From assembly GCA_003116995.1 (NCBI GenBank), contig BDSL01000008.1:1178001-1242000 (forward strand): a DNA stretch of 64,000 bases, given 5' to 3'. Each line of letters begins with the position of its first letter. Positions within the stretch are counted from its first letter, which is position 1. The stretch comes from Yamagishiella unicocca (taxonomy: Eukaryota; Chlorophyta; Chlorophyceae; Chlamydomonadales; Volvocaceae). Positions 32,501-44,600 of this stretch are shown here, in pieces. Under the pieces are notes generated by a model. It saw only the letters and a program-made list of their open reading frames with translations. It was not told the DNA's origin and searched no databases. Made by a program: the position numbers and the translations under genes.

Positions 32501-35500
32501 ATGTACCTCATCATTCTGGGGTACCAGGTGGGGCTGGGGACACCAGGTGGGGCCGGGGACACACCAGATAGGGCCGGGAGTACCAAATGGGGCCGGGGGG
32601 ACACCAGGTGGGTCGGGGTTTACGAGATGGAGCCGGGGGGACACCAGGTGTGTATGTGGTGGGCGAAGAGGTAATCGGGACGCCGCACTGATGTCGCCGC
32701 GCCATGATGACGGCGGGGATGTCGGTCCTGGCCCATACCCGACCTCTGCCCCCGCCCACCCCGCGGGCACCCAAACCGCCTTTGCGCCTTCTCTCTTCTC
32801 CCTTCCCGTCCGCCCTTGTGCCTTTGCAGCCCGCAATCCGCAACCCTCCTCCCCTGCCTCCGTCCTCACATCCCTCGGCACCCGCCCCACCCCACCCCAC
32901 CGACTCGGACCGGGACTGGGACCGGACCGCGATGGCCGCTCTCCCATAGCGCCCCAACTCCCACAGTTTTCCTACTAGCGCCCAAAACCGATTCTGCGAA
33001 AACTTTACGTGCGTCGCGTGGGGTCCTCGCTCCCGTGCGTCTCGCCGTAGCCGATATAGCTTAGCCGCCAAAGGTCATATTACGACCTTCGGCTTTCGTA
33101 TCCCCAACCCAGTTCTCCAGCATGCATCTCAAAACTTCTGTTTTAAACGTTTTTTCGGACATCCACGGGTTTCCCTCGAACCCCACCCCACCCCACCCCA
33201 CCCCGCCTATGTGCGTCTGTTCTGAACGCTTTTTCTCGCATCCACGGGCCTTCCTCGCAACCCCGCCTACGTCGTTTCCACGGGCTTCCTACCCGCCCCG
33301 CCCCCCGGCCGACAGTTCGCTGTGGTTGTCAACCTGTGCGCATCCCTCATGATCATGCTGGCCAACTACTACGGCGATGTGTACGAAGACACGTGGCTCG
33401 ACGGGCTCAAATGGGTGGACTTCGAGGGCATGTCGCCGCCGCTGCTTTGGTTCCACTCGGCCTACTGGGTCATCACCGTGGTGGGTCGGTGGGTGCGGTG
33501 GACGTGTGTGTGTGTGTGGGGGGGTGGCGGGAGTATGAAAACTGTTTACGCGACAGGGACAGAAATAGTTGGTGCATGGTCGTCGGACACGTTTTGTGGG
33601 CGCATGCTGGAGCACTGGAACTGACTGTGTGTGGGGGGTGGCATAAAAACCGTTGACGCGAAAAGGGGGGAAAGGGGGGTGTATTATATCCACGAATCCA
33701 CGGCCGGCAAACCAAAGGGCGATGAAGATGGTGGTCCAACAAGAAATAGAGTTGGCGAGTAGACAAGGGTTAGGCGCTGCTGATCGTGGAGGGAGGGCGC
33801 GCGAGAAGACCCGTGCACGCGTGGAGTCCAGTTTTGTGACAGATGTTGGGGGGTGCATGCTGGCGCGAGAAGACCCGTTACATGATATAGGAGACGAAGA
33901 GCAGAAGCCGGGGGGGGGCGACGTGGGCAAGGGGGCCCCGAAGAAAGGGGCTGTCGGGGCCGACCTTTCTAGCGGACCCAAGTGCCTCCTGTCGTCGTAA
34001 CCCCTCCTCTCGCCCTCCCCTACATCTCTCCACCACCACCACCACTAGCCGTAACCCTGCAATCACGTGCGCAATCACGTGGGCACAATCACGCAATCAC
34101 GTGCGCAATCACGCCCCCGCTGCTCCCCGCTCCGCCCTCAGCTCACCACCACCGGCCAGGGCCAGGCGCCCCGACAGCTGGGCGAGCAGATCGTGTCCAA
34201 CTTCTGCGCCGTGTACGGCATGGTCTTCAACGGCCTGGTGGTTGGCACAGTCAGCCAGGCGCTTCAAACGGTAAGGGGTGATGGGACGGTGGCAGTGTAC
34301 GACGGATCGCGTTCGTCGCCTCAGTGAGCGGCTGTCGCGGGGAAGAAGGCGCGGTGTGTGTTTCCTGCCCTGAGATCCGCGGAAGCGGCTTCCTGTACCT
34401 GCTTGGTATGGGCTCTCTCCCCGCCGCCGCTGTTCCCTTAGCACCGTATCCCGCCGCGTCAGATGCATGCCGCACCGTTATCCCACCGGCGGTGCCCCCC
34501 TGCCTGTCTCCCTAACACACCTGCCTGTCTCCCTGACACCTGCCAGGCCACCGGCGACGCCTCCGCCTTATACAAGTCCCGGAAGAAGGTGGCGTCCGTG
34601 TCCCACTGGGCCCACAAGCGCCACCTGCATAAGAACGTGACGAAAGAGCTGCAGGTGGGGCGGGAGCGGGGTGTGTAAAAACCGTTTTACGCAACGGGAC
34701 AGGATAGTTGGCGCATGGTCGTCGGACACCAACGGGAGCGGGGGGGAGAGGGGGGGGAGTTGCGGGGTAGAGAAGAAGCCCGCGGTCCGACGCGAAAACA
34801 AAAGGCGAACTAGCGGCGGAGAACACGAGGGGCGGGGGAGGCAACGAGGTTGCGCGCAGCGCCGCTGGTGTGGAGGTGGGAGAGGGGAGGCGGCCCGGAT
34901 GTTGTGCTGTGGACCGGCCCCGCGCAGCTCGCCTGCAGCGGTCTCCCTTGTCTCCCACGTCTCCCTTGTCTCCCACGTCTCCCTTGTCTCCCACGTCTCC
35001 CTTGTCTCCCACGTCTCCCTTGTCTCCCACGTCTCCCTTGCCTCCCACGTCTCCCTTGTCTCCCACGTCTCCCTTGCCTCCCACGTCTCCCTTGTCTCCC
35101 ATGCCTCCCTTGTCTCCCATGCCTCCCTTGTCTCCCATGCCTCCCTTGTCTCCCTTGTCTCCCATGCCTCCCTTGTCTCCCATGCCTCCCTTGTCTCCCT
35201 TGTCTCCCATGCCTCCCTTGTCGCCCATGCCCCCCATGTCTCCCTTGTCTCCCTTGTGTACGCCGCTGCTTCTGCCGGCAGGTCTTCTACACCGACCTGC
35301 ACCTGGCCAACTGCCGCGAGACGGAGCTGGCTCGCCGCGACTACAACAATGAGACCAGGTTCATTGAGGCGCTGCCGTCAACCCTACGCTCCCAGGTGGT
35401 GGCGCACATCGTGAGGCCGCTGCTGGACAAGGTGCGGGGAGGGGCGGCGGCGCAAGGGGGGAGGTTTGGGTTGAGGGTTTTAGGGTTGTGGGGTTGTGGG

Positions 35501-38500
35501 GGTTTAGGGTTGTGGGGTTGTAGGGGCGGTCTTATTCTCGGCGGAGGCGCCGGAGTGGGCGAGGCGCGCAGTACTGCTCCCACCCGCCCCAGCCAGGGGC
35601 GCGTGTTGCTAGGCACGCGGCATCCCGCCGGGCACCTGGACGTCTCGCCAGCCATCGTGTCCTTACTCCTTAGTCCGCGAACCCGGCCCACAACTCCCGG
35701 TCCGCAAGCCGCAAGCCTAGTCCGCAAACCCGGCCCGCCGTGCCTCCCTCCTGCTCCCTCCTGCTCCCTCCTGCTCCCACCTGCTCCCTCCTGCTCCCAC
35801 CTGCTCCCTCCTGCTCCCACCTGCTCCCTCCTGCTCCCACCTGCTCCCTCCTGCTCCCTCCTGCTCCCTCCTGCTCCCACCTGCTCCCTCCTGCTCCCAC
35901 CTGCTCCCTCCTGCTCCCACCTGCTCCCTCCTGCTCCCACCTGCTCCCTCCTGCTCCCACCTGCTCCCTCCTGCTCCCTCCTGCTCCCTCCTGCTCCCTC
36001 CTGCTCCCTCCTGCTCCCTCCTGCTCCCTCCTGCTCCCACCTGCTCCCTCCTGCTCCCTCCTGCTCCCTCCTGCTCCCTCCTGCTCCCTCCTGCTCCCTC
36101 CTGCTCCCACCTGCTCCCACCTGCTCCCACCTGCTCCCTCCTGCTCCCACCTGCTCCCACCTGCTCCCACCTGCTCCCACCTGCTCCCACCTGCTCCCTC
36201 CTGCTCCCTCCTGCGCCCACCTGCTCCCACCTGCTCCCACCTGCTCCCTCCTGCTCCCTCCTGCGCCCACCTGCTCCCACCTGCTCCCACCTGCTCCCAC
36301 CTGCTCCCTCCTGCTCCCTCCTGCGCCCACCTGCTCCCACCTGCTCCCACCTGCTCCCTCCTGCGCCCACCTGCTCCCTCCTGCGCCCACCTGCTCCCAC
36401 CTGCTCCCACCTGCTCCCTCCTGCTCCCTCCTGCTCCCACCTGCTCCCACCTGCTCCCACCTGCTCCCTCCTGCGCCCACCTGCTCCCACCTGCTCCCAC
36501 CTGCTCCCTCCTGCTCCCTCCTGCGCCCACCTGCTCCCACCTGCTCCCACCTGCTCCCTCCTGCGCCCACCTGCTCCCTCCTGCGCCCACCTGCTCCCAC
36601 CTGCTCCCACCTGCTCCCACCTGCTCCCTCCTGCTCCCTCCTGCGCCCACCTGCTCCCACCTGCTCCCACCTGCTCCCTCTTGCTCCCTCCTGCTCCCTC
36701 CTGCTCCCTCCTGCTCAGGTCCACATCCTGTCCCGGGCCGACCCGCAGCTGAGGGACCTGGTCGCAACCAAGTTCCGGCCGCGTGATGTGCCGCCGAGTG
36801 AGGGAGTTGACGGGAGGGGGGAACAGGGGGGTTACATAAAAGAACCGGTAACTCGACTGGGACAAGGGGGGGATGGACGGGGAGCCAGAGGGGAGGCGGG
36901 CAGGCCGGGAGCGAGGCGGGGAGGGGAAGCTAGGGTTTTGTAGGCTGGTGTATGTTGGGCTGCTGGGGGGGGTGTTATACTATCGGATCGCGTCTCACCC
37001 TCTTGCGGTGAACCGTCCGTGGCCCCTTGGGCCCCTTGCCCACCCCGCCACAACGCACCACATCACAACACCCGACCTATACCTACAGCATTTCCTGATC
37101 CGATAACGCCACTCACACTGTACAACCGGCACATCTCGTTCGACCCACATCGCGCTCATCACCTCCCACCTCCGCCGCTTCCTCACCCCTCACCCCTCTG
37201 CATCCCCCCCACCCTGTCGGGTTACCGGTTTTTTACTTGTAACCCCCCTGTCGGGGGTCTTAATGTCACCCGCCGCCATGTCGTGTAACCGGGTCTTTAT
37301 ACCACCCCCTTCTCCTTGCACCCGCCCAAGACCACGACCTGTGCTGCCAGGGCACGCATGCCGACCGGCTGTGGCTGGTGGAGTGGGGCACCGTTATCGC
37401 CCTGCGGCACAAGGAGGGGGAGGCGCACCCCACCACCGGCATGGCCTGCCTGCTGGGCGAGACGGTGCTGCTGCGGGGCCTTATGGACGTTGCCGACGTA
37501 AGGCCCTGGACGCTGCGCACCACGTCCGCGTGCCGCCTCTGGGAGCTAGAGTGGAAGGACTTGGAGGCGCTGCTGCGAGTGTACCCGCGGCTCATTAGCA
37601 TAACACTCAAGGTGCGTGGGCGGATGTGTATGGGTGTACCGGCAGGGGTGTACGTGGGCGGATGTGTATGGGTGTACCGGCAGGGGTGTACGTGGGCGGA
37701 TGTGTATGGGTGTACCGGCAGGGGTGTACGTGGGCGGATGTGTATGGGTGTACCGCAGGGGTGTACGCTGGCAGTCATGTGTCCCCAGGTCCGCACAAGG
37801 CCCAACTGCCCGCACCAGACCGCTGTCCGGCTGGTGGTTGTTCCGCGGCATCTCGCGGCGACCCAGAGGTGACTTAAAACACATGCCGGGGGAATTAAAA
37901 CACATGCGTGCCCGGTCCCCCCCCCCGCCGTGTGCACGTGCAGTACGTTCGCGAGCGGCTGATCCACAAGCTAGATGCCATCCCGGAGCGTGAGTCCAGC
38001 TGGTGCGAGCTGGTGGCGGTCCTGACTCGAATACTAAAGCAGCCCGTGCTGCTGGACCACGCGCGAGAGAACCTGGAAGCGCTAGTGCAGGCGAGTGACG
38101 GGGGGCAGCGAGGAAGCCGCCGGGAGGGCTCCGGGGGGAGTGGCGAGAAGGCCCGGGGGGCCTGGGGTGCGGGGAGGGGGGAGTGACAGGTGTTTTGCTG
38201 CAGGGGCGACGGGGACGGGGACGGGCGGCGGAGGCTGGGGAGCCAGGATTGAGTACGGTACGACAGCGTTATGGGACGTTGGGCGAGGGACTGGTGGGCA
38301 GCATCGTCTGCCCCTTTGCAAGAGGGGTGCGGGACCCATCTCAGCCAGCCAGCTTGAATAACGCTCAAAAACCCTAATCACCCCAAGAACCCCAAGAACC
38401 CCAAGAACCCCAAGAACCCCAAGAACCGCAATAACCCCAACCGCCCTAACAACCCCAATAACCGCAATAACCGCGATAACCCAGTAACCCCAACACCCCA

Positions 38501-40006
38501 CCCCTGGACGTTTTTTTCGGACATCCACGGGTTTCCCTCGAACCCCTGGACCCGCAGGCTCGCGAGGAGGACTCCTCCCTGCCGCTGTTGCTGTCATCCT
38601 GGCTGGACGCTGGGATCTCCACCCCCCTGGAGCTGGGAAAGGACCAACGCAAGCGGGGGCTGGTGACCATGGTGTGTGCGGGTGGCATGAGAGGAGACCC
38701 GTGGGTCGGCACCGGATCGAAGTAGAACCGATTAGGACACGTTGGATGCACGCGTTTGGAGTTGCATCCTGGGAAACTTGGTTTAGGTAACTGAATCCGG
38801 AGGTAGGGTGTCTACCCCGGCTGCTATGTCTAGACAAACGTGAGTAAGGCTCTCGCGCTCTGTAATGGAACGTTTTGAGAGCCCGTTCATGGTGCATGGT
38901 GAGGAATTTTGGCGTGGTGGCTGGACATGCCAGAGCGGGACTGTGTGGGGGGAGGGAGGAGGGGCGACAAGACCCGGTGGGGGGATTTCGAGGAAGACCC
39001 GTGGATGCGAGAAAAACCGTTTAGAACAGACGTTTTGAGGTGCATGCTGGAGAGCTTGGGTGAGGAAACGATGGCGGGAAGGAGAGGGAGGATTGACATG
39101 GCGCTGAAGTTCCCCCCTTTCACAGCATCATCGACCCTTCCCATCCCCGCCTGGGATCGGCCGGGACTCATTATCCGATCTAGCCGCTCCCCCCCGCCCT
39201 CCTTTCTCCTCTAACACCTGTTTTCCGACCTCATCCCGCCACCTGGGCCCTGCAGTCCATCATGCTTGGTCGGCAGTCCCGGGACACCCTGGGCGCCCCT
39301 TCCATCGCAATGAACCCGTACGGCGCGATGAACTACCCCCTGGGGGCGCCCTCTCCCGCCCTCATGTCACGATACGGCGGCCGCGGCAGCGGCAACTTGA
39401 ACCAGATGAGTAGCGGCGGCGGCGGCGGCGGCAACTTGAATCAGATCAGCAGCGGCGGCGGCGGCGGCGGCGGCCTCTGGGCGCCCTCCGGCTCCGGCGT
39501 CCTGGGAGCGGCGGCGCCGCCGATGGCTGGCGGGCCGGCGGCGGCGCCTGCCTCACTGGCCTGGCCGACCAGTGGCGGCGGCAGCAGCGGCGGCGGCGAT
39601 GGGCGCTTTGTCCCGTCAGCACCGCAGGTCGTCAGCGGGGAGATGTCGTACGGCTGGCAGCCCAGCGGCGGCGGCGGCGGCGACGGCGGCAGTGGCAGCG
39701 GCGAGGCTCCCTGGTCGGCGGAAAGGTGGGCGGCAGTTCGGCCCAGGGCCCGGCCGCCCGCCTTCGCCAAGCGCTCCCGGTCGTTCACCCAGTACACCAC
39801 CGGAGGCGGGGCCGGCTCGTTGGAGGCGCAGTTGCAGGTGGAGGTGGCGGGGCAGCAGCTAGGGCAGCAGCAGCTCTCCTCCTCCTCCGCCGCCGCCGCC
39901 GCCGCTCGTGGGCCGCCGGCTCCGTCTCGGCTCTCCGTCGCCACTCACGCACGACGCGGACCGCAGAGCGCCGCTGGCGGAGCGATGAACCCCGCCGCCG
40001 CCACCA

Positions 40007-40038
<32 letters not shown>

Positions 40039-41664
40039 ACCGCCCCGCGCAGCCGCCTGGCGGAGGCCAGCTCCGCCGCCACCGCCGAGGGCCTCCGCAG
40101 CCAACGCGCCGGTCGTCGCAGGTCCCTTTCCGACGACGGCACGGGGCTCACCCGGGCCACCACCACCACCACCGGCGGCGAGGGCTGGGGCGACAGCAGG
40201 CGGGCGGGGGGGCGGTTGTGGGTTGAGGCGCCGACCCGCACCTCAAAGTCGCTTAACACCCGTGTGGGGGCAGTGGACCTAGTCGCCTCCTGCCCCTCTC
40301 CCCCGCTCCCACTCACGACCGGCTCTAGCCTGGACACCGACACCGAAGACCGACTGACCTCAATCGCCCACACGCCCCGGGCGTTCGACATGGTCGACGC
40401 CGGCGGCATGAGAAGGCCGCCGCAGGACCAGGACCCGGACCAAGAGCAGGAGCAGGACCATGATGAAGCCGTGGCGGACGCGGGAGGGCCGTCGGATGGG
40501 TTGGTAGCTGGCGGCAGCTGGGCGCATCAGGACCCGCCGGCTGCCGCAACCGGGGGCAGCCCCAAGGCCGCGAGCCCCGGCTCCAGCCCCAAGGCCGCCG
40601 CAGGCTCTGGTTCCGGAGCCCACCAGTCGCGGAAGGCCTTCCGGTCGGTGAGCGCCGCGCTGCTGCTGCCGTGGCCCGTCAGGGCGCTGCCGCTGGTGCC
40701 GGAGGAGCGCGCGGTGAGCGGCAGCGGCGCCGCACCCCCGACACGCCGCCGCGACCCAACCGACCCGCAGGAGGGGCACGGAGACCCGCAGGAGGGGCAC
40801 GGAGACGTGCCAAAGGAGCGGCCCGCCGCCGCCGCCGCCTCCGGCGGCGGCGGCGGCAGTGCGATTGCGGGTGCGGGTGCACCTGGCAGGCTTGCACCGC
40901 GCCTCGACCAGGCGGACGCCAAGGCGCCTGGCGGCGCCAGCACTGCCGCGGCCGACGGTCCCGCCGCAGCCGCCATGGCGCGGACGCAGGCGCCGGGCGG
41001 TGCGGGCTCCGCAGCCGCCCCCTGGCGCGCCGGTCCCGGCGGCAGCCCTGGCGGCGACGCCAGGCAGGTGCTGAGTGCCCTGCCGGACCGGCTGTCCAAC
41101 CTGAGGATGAGGACACAGTCGGGGGGCGCGGGGCCGGCGGCTCCGCCGCCGACGTCGCCGACCTGTGCGCCGACGAACGAGCCCGACTTTGGGAGCGGCG
41201 GCGGCGCCGCCGGGACGCACTTTGGGAGCGGCGGCGGCGCCGCCGGGGCTCACTCCCCCCGGCTTCAGGTCCCCGGCTCCGCCGCACCGCAGCCCGGCGG
41301 CGGCCCCTGCGCCGTCACGGCCACGTGCCCCACGTGCGGCAAGTGCACGTGCCCGACCTGCAGGGCCCGGGCGCTAGCGGCCGCGCTGGCGATAGAGCAG
41401 GGAACAGCGGTGATTGCGCCGCCCAGGGCCCCCCCGCCCCCGCCAGCACCCCGGCCGCCGTTCGGTTCCACCACGGCGGCTCGGCTGTTTGCCACGGGCA
41501 TGTCGAGGCCACCCCTGGAGCTGGCGACGGCCGCCGGCGGTGGGACTGGCGTGGGCGGGTTCGCTCCAGGGAGGGCAGCGGCGGCGGCCGGTTCGTGGGG
41601 TCCTGACATGGCTGGAAGCGCCACTGGCCGTGTCCCTGGCGCGAGCGGCATGTATCGGAATTGA
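29587..41664 (+). CDS. Voltage/cyclic-nucleotide-gated-type cation channel with GQG filter
   Basis: Six-transmembrane channel with C-linker, cNMP-binding domain and long disordered tail; a plasma or ciliary membrane is likely. Firm exons: 29587-29878, 31095-31333 (S1), 31615-31781 (S2-S3), 32084-32194 (S4), 32429-32527 and 33316-33480 (S5, pore helix), 34142-34270 (filter, S6), 34547-34654, 35282-35431 and 36719-36797 (C-linker), 37331-37611 (cNMP domain), 37944-38090, 38558-38671, 39256-41664. N-terminal pieces near 30084-30174 and 30546-30636 look coding by GC3, but their phases do not close, so an exon or edge there is wrong. S4 is [19 protein letters not shown]. The pore reads [10 protein letters not shown] joined to [12 protein letters not shown]. 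The cNMP domain has LLGETVLL and RPWTLRT, like plant KAT/AKT channels. Near the C-terminus is [12 protein letters not shown]. The intron after 38090 uses a GC donor. Confidence 0.88.
31507..31575. repeat. 14-bp tandem repeat, 5 copies, channel intron
   Basis: The unit gcccagacccaact is repeated head to tail about 40 bp before the 3' splice site of the exon beginning at 31615. Confidence 0.85.
33112..33185 (+). repeat. Dispersed intronic repeat, family B, plus orientation
   Basis: About 74 bp from tctccagcatgcatctcaaa through gtttttt to catccacgggtttccctcg. A near full-length inverted copy is at 38985-39058, in another intron of the same gene. Partial copies are at 22204-22230, 38510-38546, 51239-51268, 62342-62376, 62491-62515 and 63613-63645. 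Confidence 0.8.
34678..34730 (-). repeat. Dispersed intronic repeat, family A, inverted copy
   Basis: This is the reverse complement of the element at 10967-11022, with only a few differences across about 53 bp. It lies just after the 5' splice site at 34655 of a channel intron. Confidence 0.8.
34942..35256. repeat. 18-bp minisatellite, about 17 copies, channel intron
   Basis: The unit tctcccttgtctcccacg drifts through variants (gtc/gcc, acg/atg) toward the 3' end and stops 25 bp before the acceptor at 35281. It forms an extended pyrimidine-rich tract leading to that splice site. Confidence 0.9.
35751..36716. repeat. 10-bp minisatellite, about 97 copies (966 bp), running into a 3' splice site
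   Basis: Units ctgctccctc and ctgctcccac alternate in irregular order, with occasional ctgcgcccac. The last unit reads ctgctcag, so its end is the acceptor AG of the exon at 36719. All six frames stay open over long distances because the repeats have no stop codons, giving spurious large open frames on both strands. Higher-order blocks of about 120 bp seem to recur after 36200. Confidence 0.95.
37616..37766. repeat. 38-bp minisatellite, 4 copies, channel intron
   Basis: Copies start at 37616, 37654, 37692 and 37730; the last lacks one base. The array begins within 5 bp of the 5' splice site at 37612, so the donor region was probably part of the amplified unit. Confidence 0.9.
38376..38430. 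repeat. 10-bp tandem repeat (ccccaagaac), about 5 copies
   Basis: Short A/C-rich array followed by imperfect ccccaataaccgcaataacc units to about 38490, inside the GC-AG intron 38091-38557 of the channel gene. Confidence 0.75.
38985..39058 (-). repeat. Dispersed intronic repeat, family B, inverted copy
   Basis: Reads gaggaagacccgtggatgcg, then aaaaaccgtttagaacagacg and ttttgaggtgcatgctggag: the reverse complement of the 33112-33185 element. It lies in the last intron of the channel gene. A truncated inverted copy is at 63613-63645. Confidence 0.8.
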
Positions 41665-44600
41665 TGGACCTGGATCGGTTCGCTAGCCATTCATTTTGTT
41701 AGTTGCGGTGGGGTAAACGACCCGTGGGTCGGCGGAGGCGGTCGCAGCCGAGGTCTATGCGGGTGAGCGGGAGCAGCATGCTGGGGATCGCGGCAGCAGC
41801 AGCAACGGTGGTGGTAAAGGCCGTGCTATGGGTGGGTTTGATCAATTGCACCAATGGGCCGGGGGAAGGGGAGAGGGAGGGGGAGGGGGAGGGAAAGTGG
41901 TGGTGGTACTTGGGAGGAGGCGCCCGGCACCCACGTCGCCCTCTTCTGTGAGCCACCAGCGGGTCCCACCCTACATAGACATTGCTCTGCTCGCCAGGAA
42001 CGGAGGTTTCGTCGAAGCAGCGCGGGGCCGCTAGCCAGCCTACAAGAACATGATGCGGCTTGAGCTGTTACCGGCATTGTATCTTTGTATGAGAGCACTG
42101 CGTAGAGGCCATCGGTACCAGCGTACTAGGACTTGAAAGAGGCGCTGCCGCCAGGGCAAGGCAAAAACCGTAACGTGCCGCGAGGGCCGTAGCCTTTTGA
42201 GGTCCCCCGCCGAGGGGGCGGTGTTGGGGTGCAGCCGGCTGTGTCCTAGAACCGAGTCGGCGTTGCATGGGGCGCTAGCTGCTGAGCAGCTGTTGCTGCC
42301 GGCTGTCCACCATAACGTACCCTGGTGTCGTACCATGGTGTCGTAGTCGCGTAGCTGAGCAGGTGAAGAGATGTTAGAAATCTGTGTGGGCTTTAAGCCT
42401 TAAAAGTGCTCCTCCGGCGGCATATTGCCGGAAGGGGACGCTGCTGATGAGGGTAGCAGCACGTGCGCCCCCGCTGCCTTTTGATAGGGGGGCTTCCAGG
42501 GCCAGGTCCTGACCTTAAGAGGGCCATATGGCGCCTTACGGCGCCTTAGGGTGCACTTCAGACTTCATCATGGCGCCTTAGGGTGCAGAAAGACTTCATC
42601 TGTATGTGCAGGCAGGAAAGAGTCGCGAATCGCGCTCCAACGCGGGAGCGATACAATGTGTGATTGTCGGTACACGACCATTTCTTAAGAGTTGCGAGTT
42701 TTGGGACGTGATTCTTTATGGCTTTGCCTGTGGGCGCTAAGAGATTATGAATTACTTTGTGTGTGCCTAAGAAGCTGCGAGGTGTGAACTGGGAGGTGTG
42801 GTCCTCGCTTACTGCGGTGGAGCAACCCCGGAACGTCCTGCGTTGCTGACCCCCGCGGCGAGCTTCTGCCGGCACCGGATGGAGGAGAGCACCGGGAGGA
42901 TACGGTACACCGGGAGCGAGGTGTCCGCGTCATGACCACGTCCACGCACGGCGCGATAATGCGCGCTTAGGTGCAATATGTAAGATTAATGCAATGTTAT
43001 CATGATCGCAAGCTCGGGCACGCCCAGGACAAGAGCGGCCCCATGGCGAGACTTCACCGTATGAGAAGCCGGCGCTAGTCGCCAGCAGACGCCCCAAAAC
43101 GCACAGGGAAACAGGACACTCCGCCGCGCCCAAGAGGACGGAGAGGACGGACTTTAAAAAACGTTTTGCAGTTAGCTTACGGTTGCCGGGCGGGGACGAT
43201 CGCTTTTGCAATTGCGTCGAACCCGGGTGCACTTGAAACGTTTCCCTGAAAAACCTGAACAGACGTAACAACATGGGCTGCGTAGATGTGTCAGCTAAAG
43301 CGCTGTCCTGTGATAGCTTGGATTGCGTTATGTTCGACGCGGCGCTACTCCCTTGCCGTGCTGCTCCCTGCCCTCTTCTTACCCAATATAATTACCCTTG
43401 CGTGGAAAAAAAAGCTCCATTGAAGTCAAGCTGACGGTCCTTTGCGCATTGATGTCATGCAGCGCTTGCTTGCCGGTTGCGCGATGGCAAGCGCATACGA
43501 TGCGAATCGGAGGGTGGGCACCCCCCTGACTTACTTTAAGCGTCGGTCACGGTGATGGATTTGGATTGCCGACCCGCGGACTGGGAGCCGGGCCCCGGCG
43601 GATTTGGATTGCTGACCCGCGGATTGGGAGCCGTTTGGGAGCCGTCCGCTAAAACAAGGGTCACGATTTACACTTGCGGCTGGGGACCTTAAAAGGACCG
43701 CGTTTGCGTGCACTGTGCCAGACTGTGCTTGGGCACAGCGAGACGTTCACTATCACTGTGCGATATATAGGCTCATGACATTTATAGTGTCTGTATCTCC
43801 GGAACAGTAGCATTTTGCCGCAGCTGGGGATGTGTCATTCTCCACCGGTAGACAGCAGCCTCCGGGTCCTCCGGTGTCGGGTCGGGGTCACATTCGCAGC
43901 GTCATGCAGAGCCCTTGGCTGAAGACCTTGAAGTGCATCAGGCGGGCAACCTCCTGCCTCCCCACGCTGGGGCTGCCATGGGAACTGAGTTCTTGCACCA
44001 CGACAGGCAGGTTCGCAGCAAAACAAGGCAGCTTGCAGGGCGCCACGGCGGCGGCACTCAGGTACCTTCAAAGCCCACTGTGTGCCAGTATCAGGACCCC
44101 CGTCGGCAGCGGAACGCTGTGGCCTCCCTCCCTGGATAACAGGACCACGACACCGCACCCTCCATCAGTGGTAAACGGAGGCGGCGCCAGCTAGCCTGCC
44201 GATGCATTAGCAGTAGCACCGACAGCGGCACCAGCACTTTCAAACAGAACACCGGACAACCAACCGGATACCAGGGAGGTAAGCCACGACGCAGCCTATG
44301 CCCACATCCGTCCCTCAGACCCGGGGGGCCCAGCAACTAACTCCTAACAGGAAAAGAGGAAATCCACAACAACCAGGGCTACCCCGCCCGAGATGCGCCC
44401 TTGTTCCCGTTCAGATCGAAGGGACCTACCGACCCGGGTGCCGGGACGGGGGTCAGGACCGGGGCTGTAGCACCCGCTGCCGCCCGGAGCCACGTGTCCC
44501 AAGGCCCACGTCAGCATCCGCCTCCCGCCGGTGGCCTCGTCCGCCACCCGACGGGCACGCTGGTGCTCGCAAACACCGCTCCCCCACTTCTTAAACCCCC

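Noticed and set aside
35341..36943. Several very long open frames (350-700 codons) on both strands of Cys/Ser/Leu/Pro or Gly/Arg/Gln repeats
   Set aside because: They are translations of the 10-bp and 18-bp intron minisatellites, which lack stop codons in all frames. The true exons at 35282-35431 and 36719-36797 are small and conserved.
42930..43274. 114-codon ATG-initiated frame on the minus strand
   Set aside because: No GC3 bias, recognisable motif or splice support. It lies between the two convergent 3' ends, beyond the DDB1 polyadenylation candidate at 43668.
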